Below are positions 9,121 to 18,587 of a stretch of DNA of 64,000 nt, one piece after another (positions within the stretch are counted from its first letter, which is position 1; every line of letters begins with the position of its first letter). The stretch spans positions 248,001-312,000 of the forward strand of contig NW_026705774.1 in the NCBI RefSeq assembly GCF_029867415.1. The letters are read 5' to 3'. The notes under the pieces were generated by a model. The model searched no databases. It was not told the origin of the DNA and worked only from the letters and a program-made list of their open reading frames with translations. Both the position numbers and the translations under genes were made by a program. The stretch is from Vicia villosa (taxonomy: Eukaryota; Streptophyta; Magnoliopsida; Fabales; Fabaceae).

Positions 9121-12100
9121 ATGGAATCTGAAATGAGCATCAAGAATCTCGAAGCACAAAATGCCCAAGTTCAAGTGGCAATTCTGGAACTGGCAAAGGG
9201 GCAACAAGAACTGAAAGCCCTGATAATCAAGAAGAAAAAGAAGCCCAAAGGATCTGTAGGCTTGAGTCACCTGAAAAGGAAGATCAAAATCCCAGTCAAA
9301 AAGTTCAAAAAGCCACCGATCCCTGAAACAGTCGGTGATGATGAACAAGAAGACAATCAAAGCAACCAGGGTTCTGCTAAACCCTCTCTCTCTTCAAATG
9401 AAGAAAATGATCATTCTGGGGACGAACCGGATAATGAAAAATACCAACAGCTGGAAGACCGTATGAAAGCTATGGAGATACAAAAAATACCTGGCTTAGA
9501 TTTCAATGATCTAGGGCTCATCTCGGATGTTGTTATCCCTCCAAAATTCAAAGTTCCTGTCTTTGCAAAATATGATGGAGTTTCTTGCCCGAAACTACAT
9601 CTGAGATCCTATGTAAGGAAGATACAACCTCATACAACGGATAACAAATTGTGGATTCACTTCTTCCAAGAAAGTCTGTCGGGTACACAACTCGAGTGGT
9701 ACTACCAGCTGGAAAATACCAAGGTTCATACTTGGGAAGAATTAGCTGCTGCTTTTTACAAACAGTACCAATACAATGCTGATCTTGCACCAACCCGTAC
9801 TCAACTAAGGGGCATGTCTATGGGACCAAAAGAAAGTTTCAAAGGATATGCACAAAAGTGGAGAGATATGGCTGGAAGGGTTCAACCACCCTTATCTGAT
9901 CGCGAACTAGTCGACATGTTCATGGGCACTTTAACTGGCCCTTTCTATAGCCATTTGCTGGGAAGCTCATCATCAGGTTTCACTGACCTGATACTGACCG
10001 GAGAACGTGTCGAAAGTGGCATTCAAAATGGAAAAATTCAAATAGGTTCCTCCTCTGGTACTACAAAAAGGCCCATCAGCGGGAGAAATGAGGTCAATGC
10101 AACACAAATTCAGAAAAGTCGCAAAAGTGAGCAGCATCAATCTGTAGGGGCAGTTCTGATCTCCGCATCTGCACCTCAAAAAGATCAACAGCCAAAATAT
10201 ACGCATCGACCAGATGCACCAAGAAGAAATTTCACCAGAATCAACATGCCAATCTCTCAGGCATTGCAGCACTTGCTAAAAGCAGATCTGATCACATTAA
10301 AAGGTCCTCCAAAGAATGTCAACACTTCCTCTCCGAATTATCGCCCTGATGCGACATGTGCCTATCACTCAAACTGTCCAGGACATGACGCAGATCACTG
10401 CTGGGCCCTGAAAAATAAAATACAAGATATGATAGATGCTGGGGAAATTGAGTTCGATCCTCCAGAAACTCCAAATGTCATCACTGCACCTATGCCAAAG
10501 CATGACAAAACTGTTAACGCTATCCTGGACACTGTTTACATCTATGATGTGAACGAATTATCAACTCCACTCTGCGAAGTCAAAGGAAAGCTAATCCAAG
10601 CTGGTTACTTTCCAGGGTGTGACCCCGACTGCTTTTACTGCTCCTGCCTGCCCAATGGTTGTGAAAATCTGAGGATGGGAATTCAAAAATGGATGGATCG
10701 CCGTATCATTATGTTTGAGAGGCTCCCTTCTATGGACGTGCTGTGCGAAGTCTTTGCAAACAGGATGAGAATAGAAGATGCCTCAGTGATCTCCAGCTTA
10801 CCATTCAAAATCTCTGCCAAGGCTCCATTCAAAATTTCTGCTACACTCAAAGTGGCATCAGTAGTCATTGCTAGTCCAACTCCATTTCCATACTCCTCAG
10901 ACAAAGCTGTCCCATGGGGATATGACACTAATGTTTATGTTCATGGAATTAAGCAGGGTACCTCGACTGAAGAGGCCGCAAAGTTAACTACTCCAACTGT
11001 GGGTAATATTGTGGGTACCAGCAAGATCACGAGAAGTGGAAGAATCTTTTCACCAGAAATTTCTCCAAATGTTGCTGCTGGTCCAGTCCGAGTCCCAGTT
11101 CCTAATCAAAATGTCAACGCTCGAGGCAAAGAGCCACAAGTTGAACAAGTTCAAACCCCGGTGGAGATCACCGCTGAGGATCCATCAAAGCAAGAAATGG
11201 AGGAAATATTGAAAATCATCTGCAAAAGTGATTACAATATTGTTGAGCAACTGGGGCACACTGCTTCAAAAATCTCAATGCTATCTCTGCTAAAATATTC
11301 AGAAGCTCATGCCAAAGCTCTGATGAAGTTCCTGAAAGCTGCGCATGTGCCTCAAGAGATCTCAGTCGACCAATTTGAGAATTGTGTTGCCAATCTAACC
11401 GTGAGCAATGGTCTCGGTTTCTCCGATGTGGATCTAACCCCTGCTGGGAAAAATCACAACAAAGCCTTACATATCTCCATTGAATGTAATGGCACCACTC
11501 TATCTCATGTGCTAGTAGATAACGGTTCTTCTTTGAACGTGTTACCAAAAACAGTACTAGAAAAGCTTGACTTCGAAGGAATTGTGTTACAACCAAGTGA
11601 TGTTGTGGTAAGAGCCTTTGACGGTTCAACCAGAACGGTATACGGAAAAGTGAATCTCCCAATCAGAGTGGGTTCTCAAATCTTTGATTCTATCTTTTAC
11701 ATAATGGAAATTCACCCAGCCTACTCCTGTTTACTTGGACGTCCTTGGATACATGGGGCAAACGCTGTAACTTCTACCCTGCATCAGAAGTTAAAATATC
11801 CAGTAAAAGGAAAGATTGTCACAGTCTATGGCGAAGAGGAATATGTGGTTAGTCAGCTAAGCAATTCCAAATATGTTGAGTTAGAGGACGAATTCATCGA
11901 AACTCCATGCCAATCATTTGAGGTGGTCTCCCCAGATGTCTCTACCACCAAGCATATTCCTGCTACTCCAACTACAACTATGGCTTCTCTCAAAGATGCC
12001 AAAGCCATGATTGAACAGGGTGATTGCACAGTATGGGGACAGCTTCCCGATATACCCTACAAGTCTGACAAACTAGGTCTGGGCTATGATAGTGAAAATC

Positions 12101-12897
12101 AAAAGAATGATCAAAGTCCTCGTTCTGAAGGATTGATGTCACACTTCGTCAGCCAAGAAGTAAACGCTATTGAAGATGAAGGAGTGTTCTTGAACCATAT
12201 CATTCAGCCATATCCAGATGAGATTCCACCCATTTCCATGGGAATGTGGGATGCTGTGGGAGAACCAAATGGCGGGTATAATTATCAGTATACCACACCT
12301 CAGAATTCTTATATTGCTATGGAAGACATTACCCCGACTGGATGGGGTGATCAAATTGGAAATGAAGAAAGTTTCACAAGTCCCGTCACTGAGCAATATC
12401 AAAATCCACCCAAAGAAGTATGGGACACGCTAGGAGAACCCAGCGGCAAATATGACTATGTGGTGAAATATTCCGCTCCTCCAAGCTCACAAATTGCTAT
12501 GAAGGACATTGTCCCAACTGGATGGGATGAACATTACGATGACAATTTCGCTTTCGAAGAAGCCAGGGAAATACCAAATAACGAGGGTTGCTTTCTGTCA
12601 GCATACACTCCTCATCAGGATGCACAAGTCTCTATTCAAAACATCATCCCGACTGCATGGGACGGCCTTATCGAGCATCTCGCTCAGCCAACAGAGATAT
12701 CTCAGCCTGGGCTCTCGTATCCAGCAGAGTATATCCCTTATCCCGAAGGATCACCGGCTCATTTTCCCACTAATGAAATCAATGCTGTGGAAGATGAAGA
12801 AGACAACTGCAACTGGAACAGCTGGATACTCCCTGCTCACAACAGTGGATTGAACAACTGGAAAGCTGAGGATGTGATCTCCTTTGACCAGGAGTAA
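9121..12897 (+). CDS. gag-pro: Ogre gag-protease polyprotein
   Basis: Translation probably begins at ATG 9121 (MESEMSIKNL); the frame is open from 9076. A lysine-rich N-terminal region precedes a retrotransposon gag domain at about 9592-9963 (KLHLRSYVRK to HLLG). A knuckle-like CAYHSNCPGHDADHC is at 10358-10402. The aspartic protease has its active site at LVDNGSSLN (Asp codon 11518-11520). The DNG variant of DTG/DSG is common in this lineage. After the protease there is an acidic tail with a repeated unit (WD.xGEPxG...MxDIxPTGW) at 12238, 12421 and, reduced, 12633. The unspliced frame ends at TAA 12895-12897, immediately inside the intron donor, so unspliced RNA gives Gag-Pro and spliced RNA can continue into pol. 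Confidence 0.9.
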   Translation: MESEMSIKNLEAQNAQVQVAILELAKGQQELKALIIKKKKKPKGSVGLSHLKRKIKIPVKKFKKPPIPETVGDDEQEDNQSNQGSAKPSLSSNEENDHSGDEPDNEKYQQLEDRMKAMEIQKIPGLDFNDLGLISDVVIPPKFKVPVFAKYDGVSCPKLHLRSYVRKIQPHTTDNKLWIHFFQESLSGTQLEWYYQLENTKVHTWEELAAAFYKQYQYNADLAPTRTQLRGMSMGPKESFKGYAQKWRDMAGRVQPPLSDRELVDMFMGTLTGPFYSHLLGSSSSGFTDLILTGERVESGIQNGKIQIGSSSGTTKRPISGRNEVNATQIQKSRKSEQHQSVGAVLISASAPQKDQQPKYTHRPDAPRRNFTRINMPISQALQHLLKADLITLKGPPKNVNTSSPNYRPDATCAYHSNCPGHDADHCWALKNKIQDMIDAGEIEFDPPETPNVITAPMPKHDKTVNAILDTVYIYDVNELSTPLCEVKGKLIQAGYFPGCDPDCFYCSCLPNGCENLRMGIQKWMDRRIIMFERLPSMDVLCEVFANRMRIEDASVISSLPFKISAKAPFKISATLKVASVVIASPTPFPYSSDKAVPWGYDTNVYVHGIKQGTSTEEAAKLTTPTVGNIVGTSKITRSGRIFSPEISPNVAAGPVRVPVPNQNVNARGKEPQVEQVQTPVEITAEDPSKQEMEEILKIICKSDYNIVEQLGHTASKISMLSLLKYSEAHAKALMKFLKAAHVPQEISVDQFENCVANLTVSNGLGFSDVDLTPAGKNHNKALHISIECNGTTLSHVLVDNGSSLNVLPKTVLEKLDFEGIVLQPSDVVVRAFDGSTRTVYGKVNLPIRVGSQIFDSIFYIMEIHPAYSCLLGRPWIHGANAVTSTLHQKLKYPVKGKIVTVYGEEEYVVSQLSNSKYVELEDEFIETPCQSFEVVSPDVSTTKHIPATPTTTMASLKDAKAMIEQGDCTVWGQLPDIPYKSDKLGLGYDSENQKNDQSPRSEGLMSHFVSQEVNAIEDEGVFLNHIIQPYPDEIPPISMGMWDAVGEPNGGYNYQYTTPQNSYIAMEDITPTGWGDQIGNEESFTSPVTEQYQNPPKEVWDTLGEPSGKYDYVVKYSAPPSSQIAMKDIVPTGWDEHYDDNFAFEEAREIPNNEGCFLSAYTPHQDAQVSIQNIIPTAWDGLIEHLAQPTEISQPGLSYPAEYIPYPEGSPAHFPTNEINAVEDEEDNCNWNSWILPAHNSGLNNWKAEDVISFDQE
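12238..12680 (+). repeat. internal protein repeat at the end of gag-pro
   Basis: Two good copies of about 60 residues (MGMWDAVGEPNGGYNY... and KEVWDTLGEPSGKYDY...), each ending xMxDIxPTGW, then a third reduced copy SIQNIIPTAWDG. It lies between the protease and the splice donor. Role unknown; could be a linker or a protein-binding module. Confidence 0.7.
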
Positions 12898-13152
12898 ATG
12901 CCATTTCCTGTTTTCTTTGTGTATATTGTGCAAAGATAAAAATGGTTCCTGAACAATCGAACCATGAGCTTGAAAGCCGTGTGCCTTAGCACACCGGTCC
13001 TTCTATAAGGGCTTATCATATCATGATCATGTGCATTCAATAAAATCATGGGACGCTTGCATATTTAAATTTTGTGATCCTTTTTCTTTCTTTCTTCGCT
13101 TTCTAATAGCTATGTTTTTTTCTTCACACACACTCACATAACTAACATGCAG
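12894..13152 (+). other. Ogre pro/pol intron (259 bp)
   Basis: The donor GTAAAT begins at 12894 inside the last gag-pro codons. The acceptor ATGCAG ends at 13152, preceded by long T/C tracts and a branch-site-like CTAAC at about 13141. Removing it leaves two bases of a codon on the left and one on the right, and the frame then runs without a stop into pol through 35 codons before 13259. A partially spliced intron at this place is an established Ogre trait and sets the ratio of Gag-Pro to Gag-Pro-Pol. Confidence 0.85.
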
Positions 13153-16100
13153 ATTCACATACACTCTGGATCCAGTCAACAACGATTCTGCTATTGCCCG
13201 TCATGACTTTGAAAGTCCGATCTACCAAACTGAGGACGAAAGTGAGGAAGATTGTGAAGTGCCAAGAGAACTTGCAAGGCTGCTAGAACAAGAAGATAAG
13301 GCCATACAGCCTCACGAGGAGCCAATTGAGGTCATCAACTTGGGCAGCAACGAAGAAAAGAAAGAAGTCAAAATAGGGGCTGATTTAGAACACAACGTCA
13401 AGCAAAGACTGATTCAAATGCTGCGAGACTACGTCGAGATATTCGCCTGGTCCTATGAAGATATGCCAGGCCTTGACACGGACATCGTAGTTCATCGCCT
13501 GCTAATCAAAGAAGGTAGCACTCCAGTCAAACAGAAACTACGAAGGAGTAGGCCTGATATGTCAAAAAAGATCAAAGACGAGGTTGAAAAACAGTTCGAT
13601 GCCGGATTCCTAAAATTTGTAAGTTATCCTCCTTGGATAGCTAACATCGTCCCTGTACCTAAAAAAGACGGGAAAGTCAGAATGTGCGTGGACTACAGAG
13701 ATCTGAATCGGGCAAGTCCCAAAGATGATTTCCCTTTACCACACATCGATGTACTGGTTGACAATACCGCACAATGCAAGGTATTCTCCTTTATGGACGG
13801 ATTCTCAGGGTACAATCAAATCAAGATGGCACCCGAAGACATGGAAAAAACAACCTTCACAACACCCTGGGGAACCTTTTGTTACAAAGTAATGCCCTTT
13901 GGTCTGAAAAACGCAGGAGCAACCTATCAACGTGCAATGGTAGCGCTATTTCATGATATGATTCATCAAGAGATAGATGTGTATGTCAATGACATGATTG
14001 CAAAATCCAACACCGAGGAAGAACATCTGGGTCATTTACACAAGTTGTTTGACAGACTCAAGAAATGCAAGTTGCGACTGAACCCAAATAAGTGTACCTT
14101 TGGAGTAAGATCCGGCAAACTCTTAGGTTTCATCGTCAGCAGCAAAGGTATTGAGGTTGATCCCGCCAAGGTTAAAGCCATTCAAGAAATGCCTATACCT
14201 CGTACTGAGAAACAAGTCAGAGGATTCTTGGGACGTCTAAATTACATCGCCCGATTTATTGCCCACATGACTACTACTTGTGTGCCGATCTTCAAACTGT
14301 TGAAGAAAGATCAAGTGGAAAGGTGGAATGACAAATGCCAGTTAGCCTTTGACAAAATCAGAGAATATCTCCAAAAACCTCCAATCTTGTTGCCACCTGT
14401 GGAAGGCAGACCTCTGATAATGTACCTAACTGTGTTAGAAGACTCAATGGGGTGTGTACTAGGACAACATGACGAATCCGGCCGAAAGGAGCACGCAATC
14501 TACTATCTTAGCAAAAAGTTTACCGATTGTGAAACAAGATACTCACTACTCGAAAAAACTTGTTGTGCCTTAGCTTGGGCAGCTCGCCGGCTAAGACAGT
14601 ACATGCTAAATCACACCACTTTCCTAATCTCCAAGATGGATCCCATCAAATACGTGTTCGAAAAACCTGCTCTCTCTGGAAGAATAGCGAGATGGCAAAT
14701 GATCTTAACAGAATATGACATTCAATACACTTCACAAAAAGCAATCAAAGGAAGTGTGGTAGCTGATCATCTGGCTCATCAAGCAGTGGATGATTATCAA
14801 GCATTGAACTTTGACTTCCCAGACGAAGACATTATGCTAGTCAATGACTACAAACAACCAGGACCAGAAGAAGGACCCGAGCCAGGATCCCGGTGGACTA
14901 TGGTTTTTGACGGAGCTTCTAATGCACTTGGCAATGGCATCGGAGCTGTGATCATTTCCCCCGCAGGAAGTTACACACCGTTTACTGCCAGATTATGCTT
15001 CAATTGCACTAACAATATAGCCGAATACGAAGCATGTATTCTGGGTCTCAAAGCTGCAATCGATCTAAGAATCAAATTCCTGGAAGTCTACGGAGACTCG
15101 GCCTTGGTAATCTACCAAGTCAAAGGGGAATGGGACACAAAGCACCCAAATCTAATTCCTTACAAAGAATATGTGCTGAGTTTGATTCCTTACTTCGAAG
15201 AAATCACTTTCGAACACATCCCACGCGAGGAAAATCAACTAGCTGATGCTTTAGCTACCATGTCATCCATGTTCAAAGTCAGGTGGGACAACGAGGCGCC
15301 TATGATCACCATTTACAGGCAAGATGAACCATCCTATTGCAATGAGATCAATACCGAAGGAACCGAGGAAAAACCATGGTTCCATGAAGTAAAAAGATAT
15401 CTCGAAGCTCAGGAGTACCCTGAAGGGGCATCCATTAATGACAGAAAGTTTCTAAGGAGGTTTGCTGCCAAATTCTTTCTAAGCAATGGAACCTTATACA
15501 AACGCAACCATGACTCGACTTTACTTCGCTGTGTAAACAAGAAGGAAGCAGAACAGATCATGGAAGAAATACACAATGGTGCCTTCGGTACTCATTCCAG
15601 TGGACATACAATGGCTAAAAAGATCCTGAGAGCGGGTTATTACTGGTCTACCATGGAAACAGACTGCCATCATCACTCCCGAACATGTCACAAATGCCAG
15701 ATATACGCTGACAAAGTACATGTACCTCCAGTTCCATTAAGCGTCCTGACGGCTCCTTGGCCTTTTGCAATGTGGGGTATTGATATGATTGGAGAAATCA
15801 AACCTACTGCCTCCAACGGACATCGCTTTATCCTGGTCGCTATTGACTACTTCACAAAGTGGGTAGAAGCAGCTTCATTTGCTTCTGTCACCAAAAATAT
15901 GGTGGCCCGGTTCATCAAATACAATCTCATTTGTCGGTACGGCATCCCTGAACGGATTATCACGGACAATGGCACAAATCTAAACAACAGAATGATTACT
16001 GAACTTTGCACACAGTTCAAGATCAAGCATCATAATTCCTCTCCATGTCGACCAAAGATGAACGGCGCGGTGGAAGCTGCCAATAAGAACATCAAGAAAA

Positions 16101-16624
16101 TCATACAAAAAATGACAGTAACCTACAAAGACTGGCATGAGATGTTGCCTTTTGCCCTTCATGGTTATCGCACATCTGCGCGTACTTCAACAGGGGCAAC
16201 TCCATTCTCCTTAGTCTATGGTATGGAGGCAGTTCTTCCCATTGAAATTCAGATTCCTTCCCTAAGGATTATGAAAGAAGCCAATCTAGACAAAGACGAT
16301 TGGATTCAAACACGGTTGGACCAGATAAACTTGATTGATGAGAAAAGGCTCGCAGCTATTTGTCATGGTCAGCTATACCAAAAGCGTATGATCAAAGCCT
16401 TCAACAAAAAAGTCAAAAATCAAGCATACCAAACTGGTGGCTTGGTTGTCAAACGCATCATCTTACCACAAGGTGATCCCAGAGGCAAATGGACTCCCAC
16501 CTACGAGGGACCATTCATAATCAAGAAAATATTCTCCGGCGGCGCCATGTTGCTTACCACCATGGATGGCGAGGATTTCCCACACCCTGTGAATGCGGAC
16601 ATAGTCAAAAAATACTTCTCTTAA
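13153..16624 (+). CDS. pol: Ogre pol: RT, RNase H, second RNase H, integrase
   Basis: No plausible own start codon; expression is expected by splicing from gag-pro. Numbering from 13259 as residue 1: RT carries FSFMDGFSGYNQI intact, but the catalytic motif is YVND (Asn codon AAT at 13988-13990, residue 244) instead of YVDD, which should abolish or cripple polymerase activity. The gypsy RNase H follows (SLLEKTCCALAWAARRLRQY), then a second RNase H typical of Tat elements with FDGAS, EYEA, YGDSALV and ADALA (about 14900-15275). Integrase has an HHCC finger (HNGAFGTHSSGH, then CHKC) and a DDE triad at Asp842, Asp903 and Glu939, giving the classic 35-residue D-to-E spacing. The frame is open to TAA 16622-16624. 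Confidence 0.9.
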
Positions 16625-16643
16625 AAAGAAAAAAAACAGCTCG

Positions 16644-16786
16644 CTAAGTTGAAAACCTGAAAGGGCGACTTAGGCAAAAAAATGAGCGTCTCGCTGGATT
16701 GAAAACCCGAAAGGGCGGTCCAGGAAAAAGTTAGTGACTAAACAAATACTATCCCGGTAGGCTGAAAACCTGAAAGGGCGGCCTAG
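16644..16786 (+). ncRNA. three tandem covarying RNA hairpins after Ogre pol
   Basis: Three units at 16644-16673, 16694-16723 and 16757-16786 share the plan: 6-base arm, TGAAAA, inner stem CCY, GAAA tetraloop, GGG, CG, 6-base arm. The arms are CTAAGT/ACTTAG, CTGGAT/GTCCAG and GTAGGC/GCCTAG. Pairing is kept in all three (except the first pair of unit 3) although arm positions 3, 4, 5 and 6 change, which is compensatory change. The inner stem is CCC/GGG or CCU/GGG around a GNRA-type GAAA loop. It lies just 20 bases after the pol stop. Possible roles are RNA stability, nuclear export, packaging or translation control; none can be chosen from the sequence. Confidence 0.65.
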
Positions 16787-16789
16787 GCA

Positions 16790-17931
16790 AAAGTTAGGGA
16801 ATGAAGCATACAACAGTGTTCCGTTCAGCTGCCTACTCACCATCAAGATTCAACACCTCAAAGACACCGATCAGTCCAATCACTTTCTTCCAACAAGTGA
16901 GGGATGAGATGCTCGAAGACAGATTGGCAATAGCAGAGTTGAAACTTGACTGGATTGTTTTCACATAGCTATTTATCTCTATAAATATTTTCCAAAACTT
17001 TCTGACAGTTTCCTACTTCTAGGATTGTTGTCTCCCTGTGCTAACCAGCCTATCATGGCTCTTTTTCAAAAATCAATGCAGCTTAGGCTCAAAAATCACT
17101 ATTTTCACTTTTTTCTGTTTTAAATACGTAAACGTCCCAATGATAATTTTGAATGAACATGTGCATTTGAATATGATTGATGTTTACCAGGAAAAACAGG
17201 AATAGCATTCAGGAAATGTCCCAACTATCTGGACATCATCCCATCAGAAGAAAATCCCCAAGAGAAACGCGTTTCTCAGCAAATTCCTCAAAAAGATTTT
17301 CTCTTCAAAGGAAGTCTTATCCCCCAGCAGGGTTGTTCCAGATTACTATCTTCAGAAGGTGTGATCCCCGCACCCGGACTTGGTCAGATAGTGCATCGGG
17401 GGATTATGCATCTTCCTCATTCCCATTTGAAAGGGCATCAGAGCTTCCAGCTACCTTTCATTCTCAAGTGATATTCAAAGATCCTTCAACAGAGTACCAG
17501 GGTTCTCAAAGAATTTCCCCAGCCGAGGGTACTCAAACAAGACAAAAGATCATCAACGATCACAATATAGTCATATCCAGATGACTGGCGGAAATTTATT
17601 TTCCCAAATAAAAGCTCGGCATCTCACATTCATACATCATATTCATACATCACACATTCACATTCATACATCATATTCATACATCGTGCATCATGCGCAT
17701 ATTCATACGCATATTCATACACAACATCACATGCATATTTCTCCGGGAATATCTCACATTTACATGCATCATAAACATTGCATATCACTAACTTGATTTT
17801 TCAGGTAGACGGATATCTTCAACAAAGATGTTCTCAATCACATGCAGTGTTCACCTGAATTCCATGAACAGTTCTCTCAGATATAATCAAGCCGAAGATT
17901 CATTCTGATCACTTACCAACTCAAAAACAGA
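16790..17931 (+). other. Ogre 3' untranslated region, non-repetitive part
   Basis: No protein similarity seen. A 135-codon frame at 17177-17584 has no recognised relative. Acceptor-like tracts occur at about 17190 (TTTACCAG) and 17805 (TGATTTTTCAG). The stretch 17620-17775 is low-complexity CATTCATACAT-type sequence. Confidence 0.5.
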
Positions 17932-18312
17932 CATTGCAGATCTAAAGTTGATACCTCAGACGGTTCCAGAACGATCTAACATCGCAGATCTAAAGTTGAT
18001 ACCTCAGACGGTTCCAGAACGATCTAATATTGCAGATCTAAAGCGATACCTCAGACGGTTCCAGAACGATCTAATATTGCAGATCTAAAGTGATACCTCA
18101 GACGGTTCCAGAACGATCTAACATTGAAGATCTAAAGTCGATACCTCAGACGGTTCAAGAATGGTCTAACATTGCAGATCTAAAGCGATACCTCAGACGG
18201 TTCCACAATGATCAACTTCCAAAATCTAAATCGGAAAAACTTTGGACAAGTTCCGTAACGATTATCCTCCTAGACTTAAAGCGGTAACCTTGGACGGTTC
18301 CGAAACAGTCAA
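17932..18312 (+). repeat. 47-bp tandem repeat array near the Ogre 3' end
   Basis: Six clear units of 46-48 bp (CATTGCAGATCTAAAG..., then GATACCTCAGACGGTTCC...) followed by two decayed units. The array is flanked by a repeated GATATAATCAA...GATTCATTCTGAT segment at 17879 and 18340. Variable tandem arrays just upstream of the 3' LTR are known in Ogre/Tat elements and can seed satellite DNA. Confidence 0.85.
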
Positions 18313-18573
18313 CACAAAGACTTTCAAATCCTTCATCAAGATATAATCAATGGATTCATTCTGATGAACAAACCATCAACACATTTACCAGGTGGCATCT
18401 GAAAGCCCATCTCAGGTAATGTTTCAATCTGCCAACAACATTTCGCAGACGACATTCAAATGCAACTTCCAACATCTCTTCTGATCAAGGTAAGTACAAA
18501 TTTTCAGGGCATCTAAATATTCAATCATCTTCTACCTTCAGATTTCAGACAATCTCTTCAGGTTTAAGAAGAT

Positions 18574-18587
18574 TGAATAGGGGCAAC
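18574..18587 (+). promoter_or_regulatory. polypurine tract of Ogre
   Basis: The purine-rich GAATAGGGGCAAC directly precedes the TG of the 3' LTR and would prime plus-strand DNA synthesis. Confidence 0.7.

Noticed and set aside
11216..11662. 148-codon frame on the minus strand across gag-pro
   Set aside because: It lies opposite the protease coding region, has no recognisable motif and follows the codon pattern of the sense gene; treated as a shadow frame.
13259..13261. GTG as a start codon for Ogre pol
   Set aside because: Plant translation rarely uses GTG, and the frame continues upstream to the acceptor at 13152; splicing explains expression better.
17177..17584. 135-codon frame in the Ogre 3' region
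   Set aside because: No similarity recognised; the region is variable in Ogre elements and the frame has no sign of selection that can be seen here.
17932..18312. CRISPR-like array of 47-bp repeats
   Set aside because: No unique spacers; units are contiguous tandem repeats within a plant retrotransposon.
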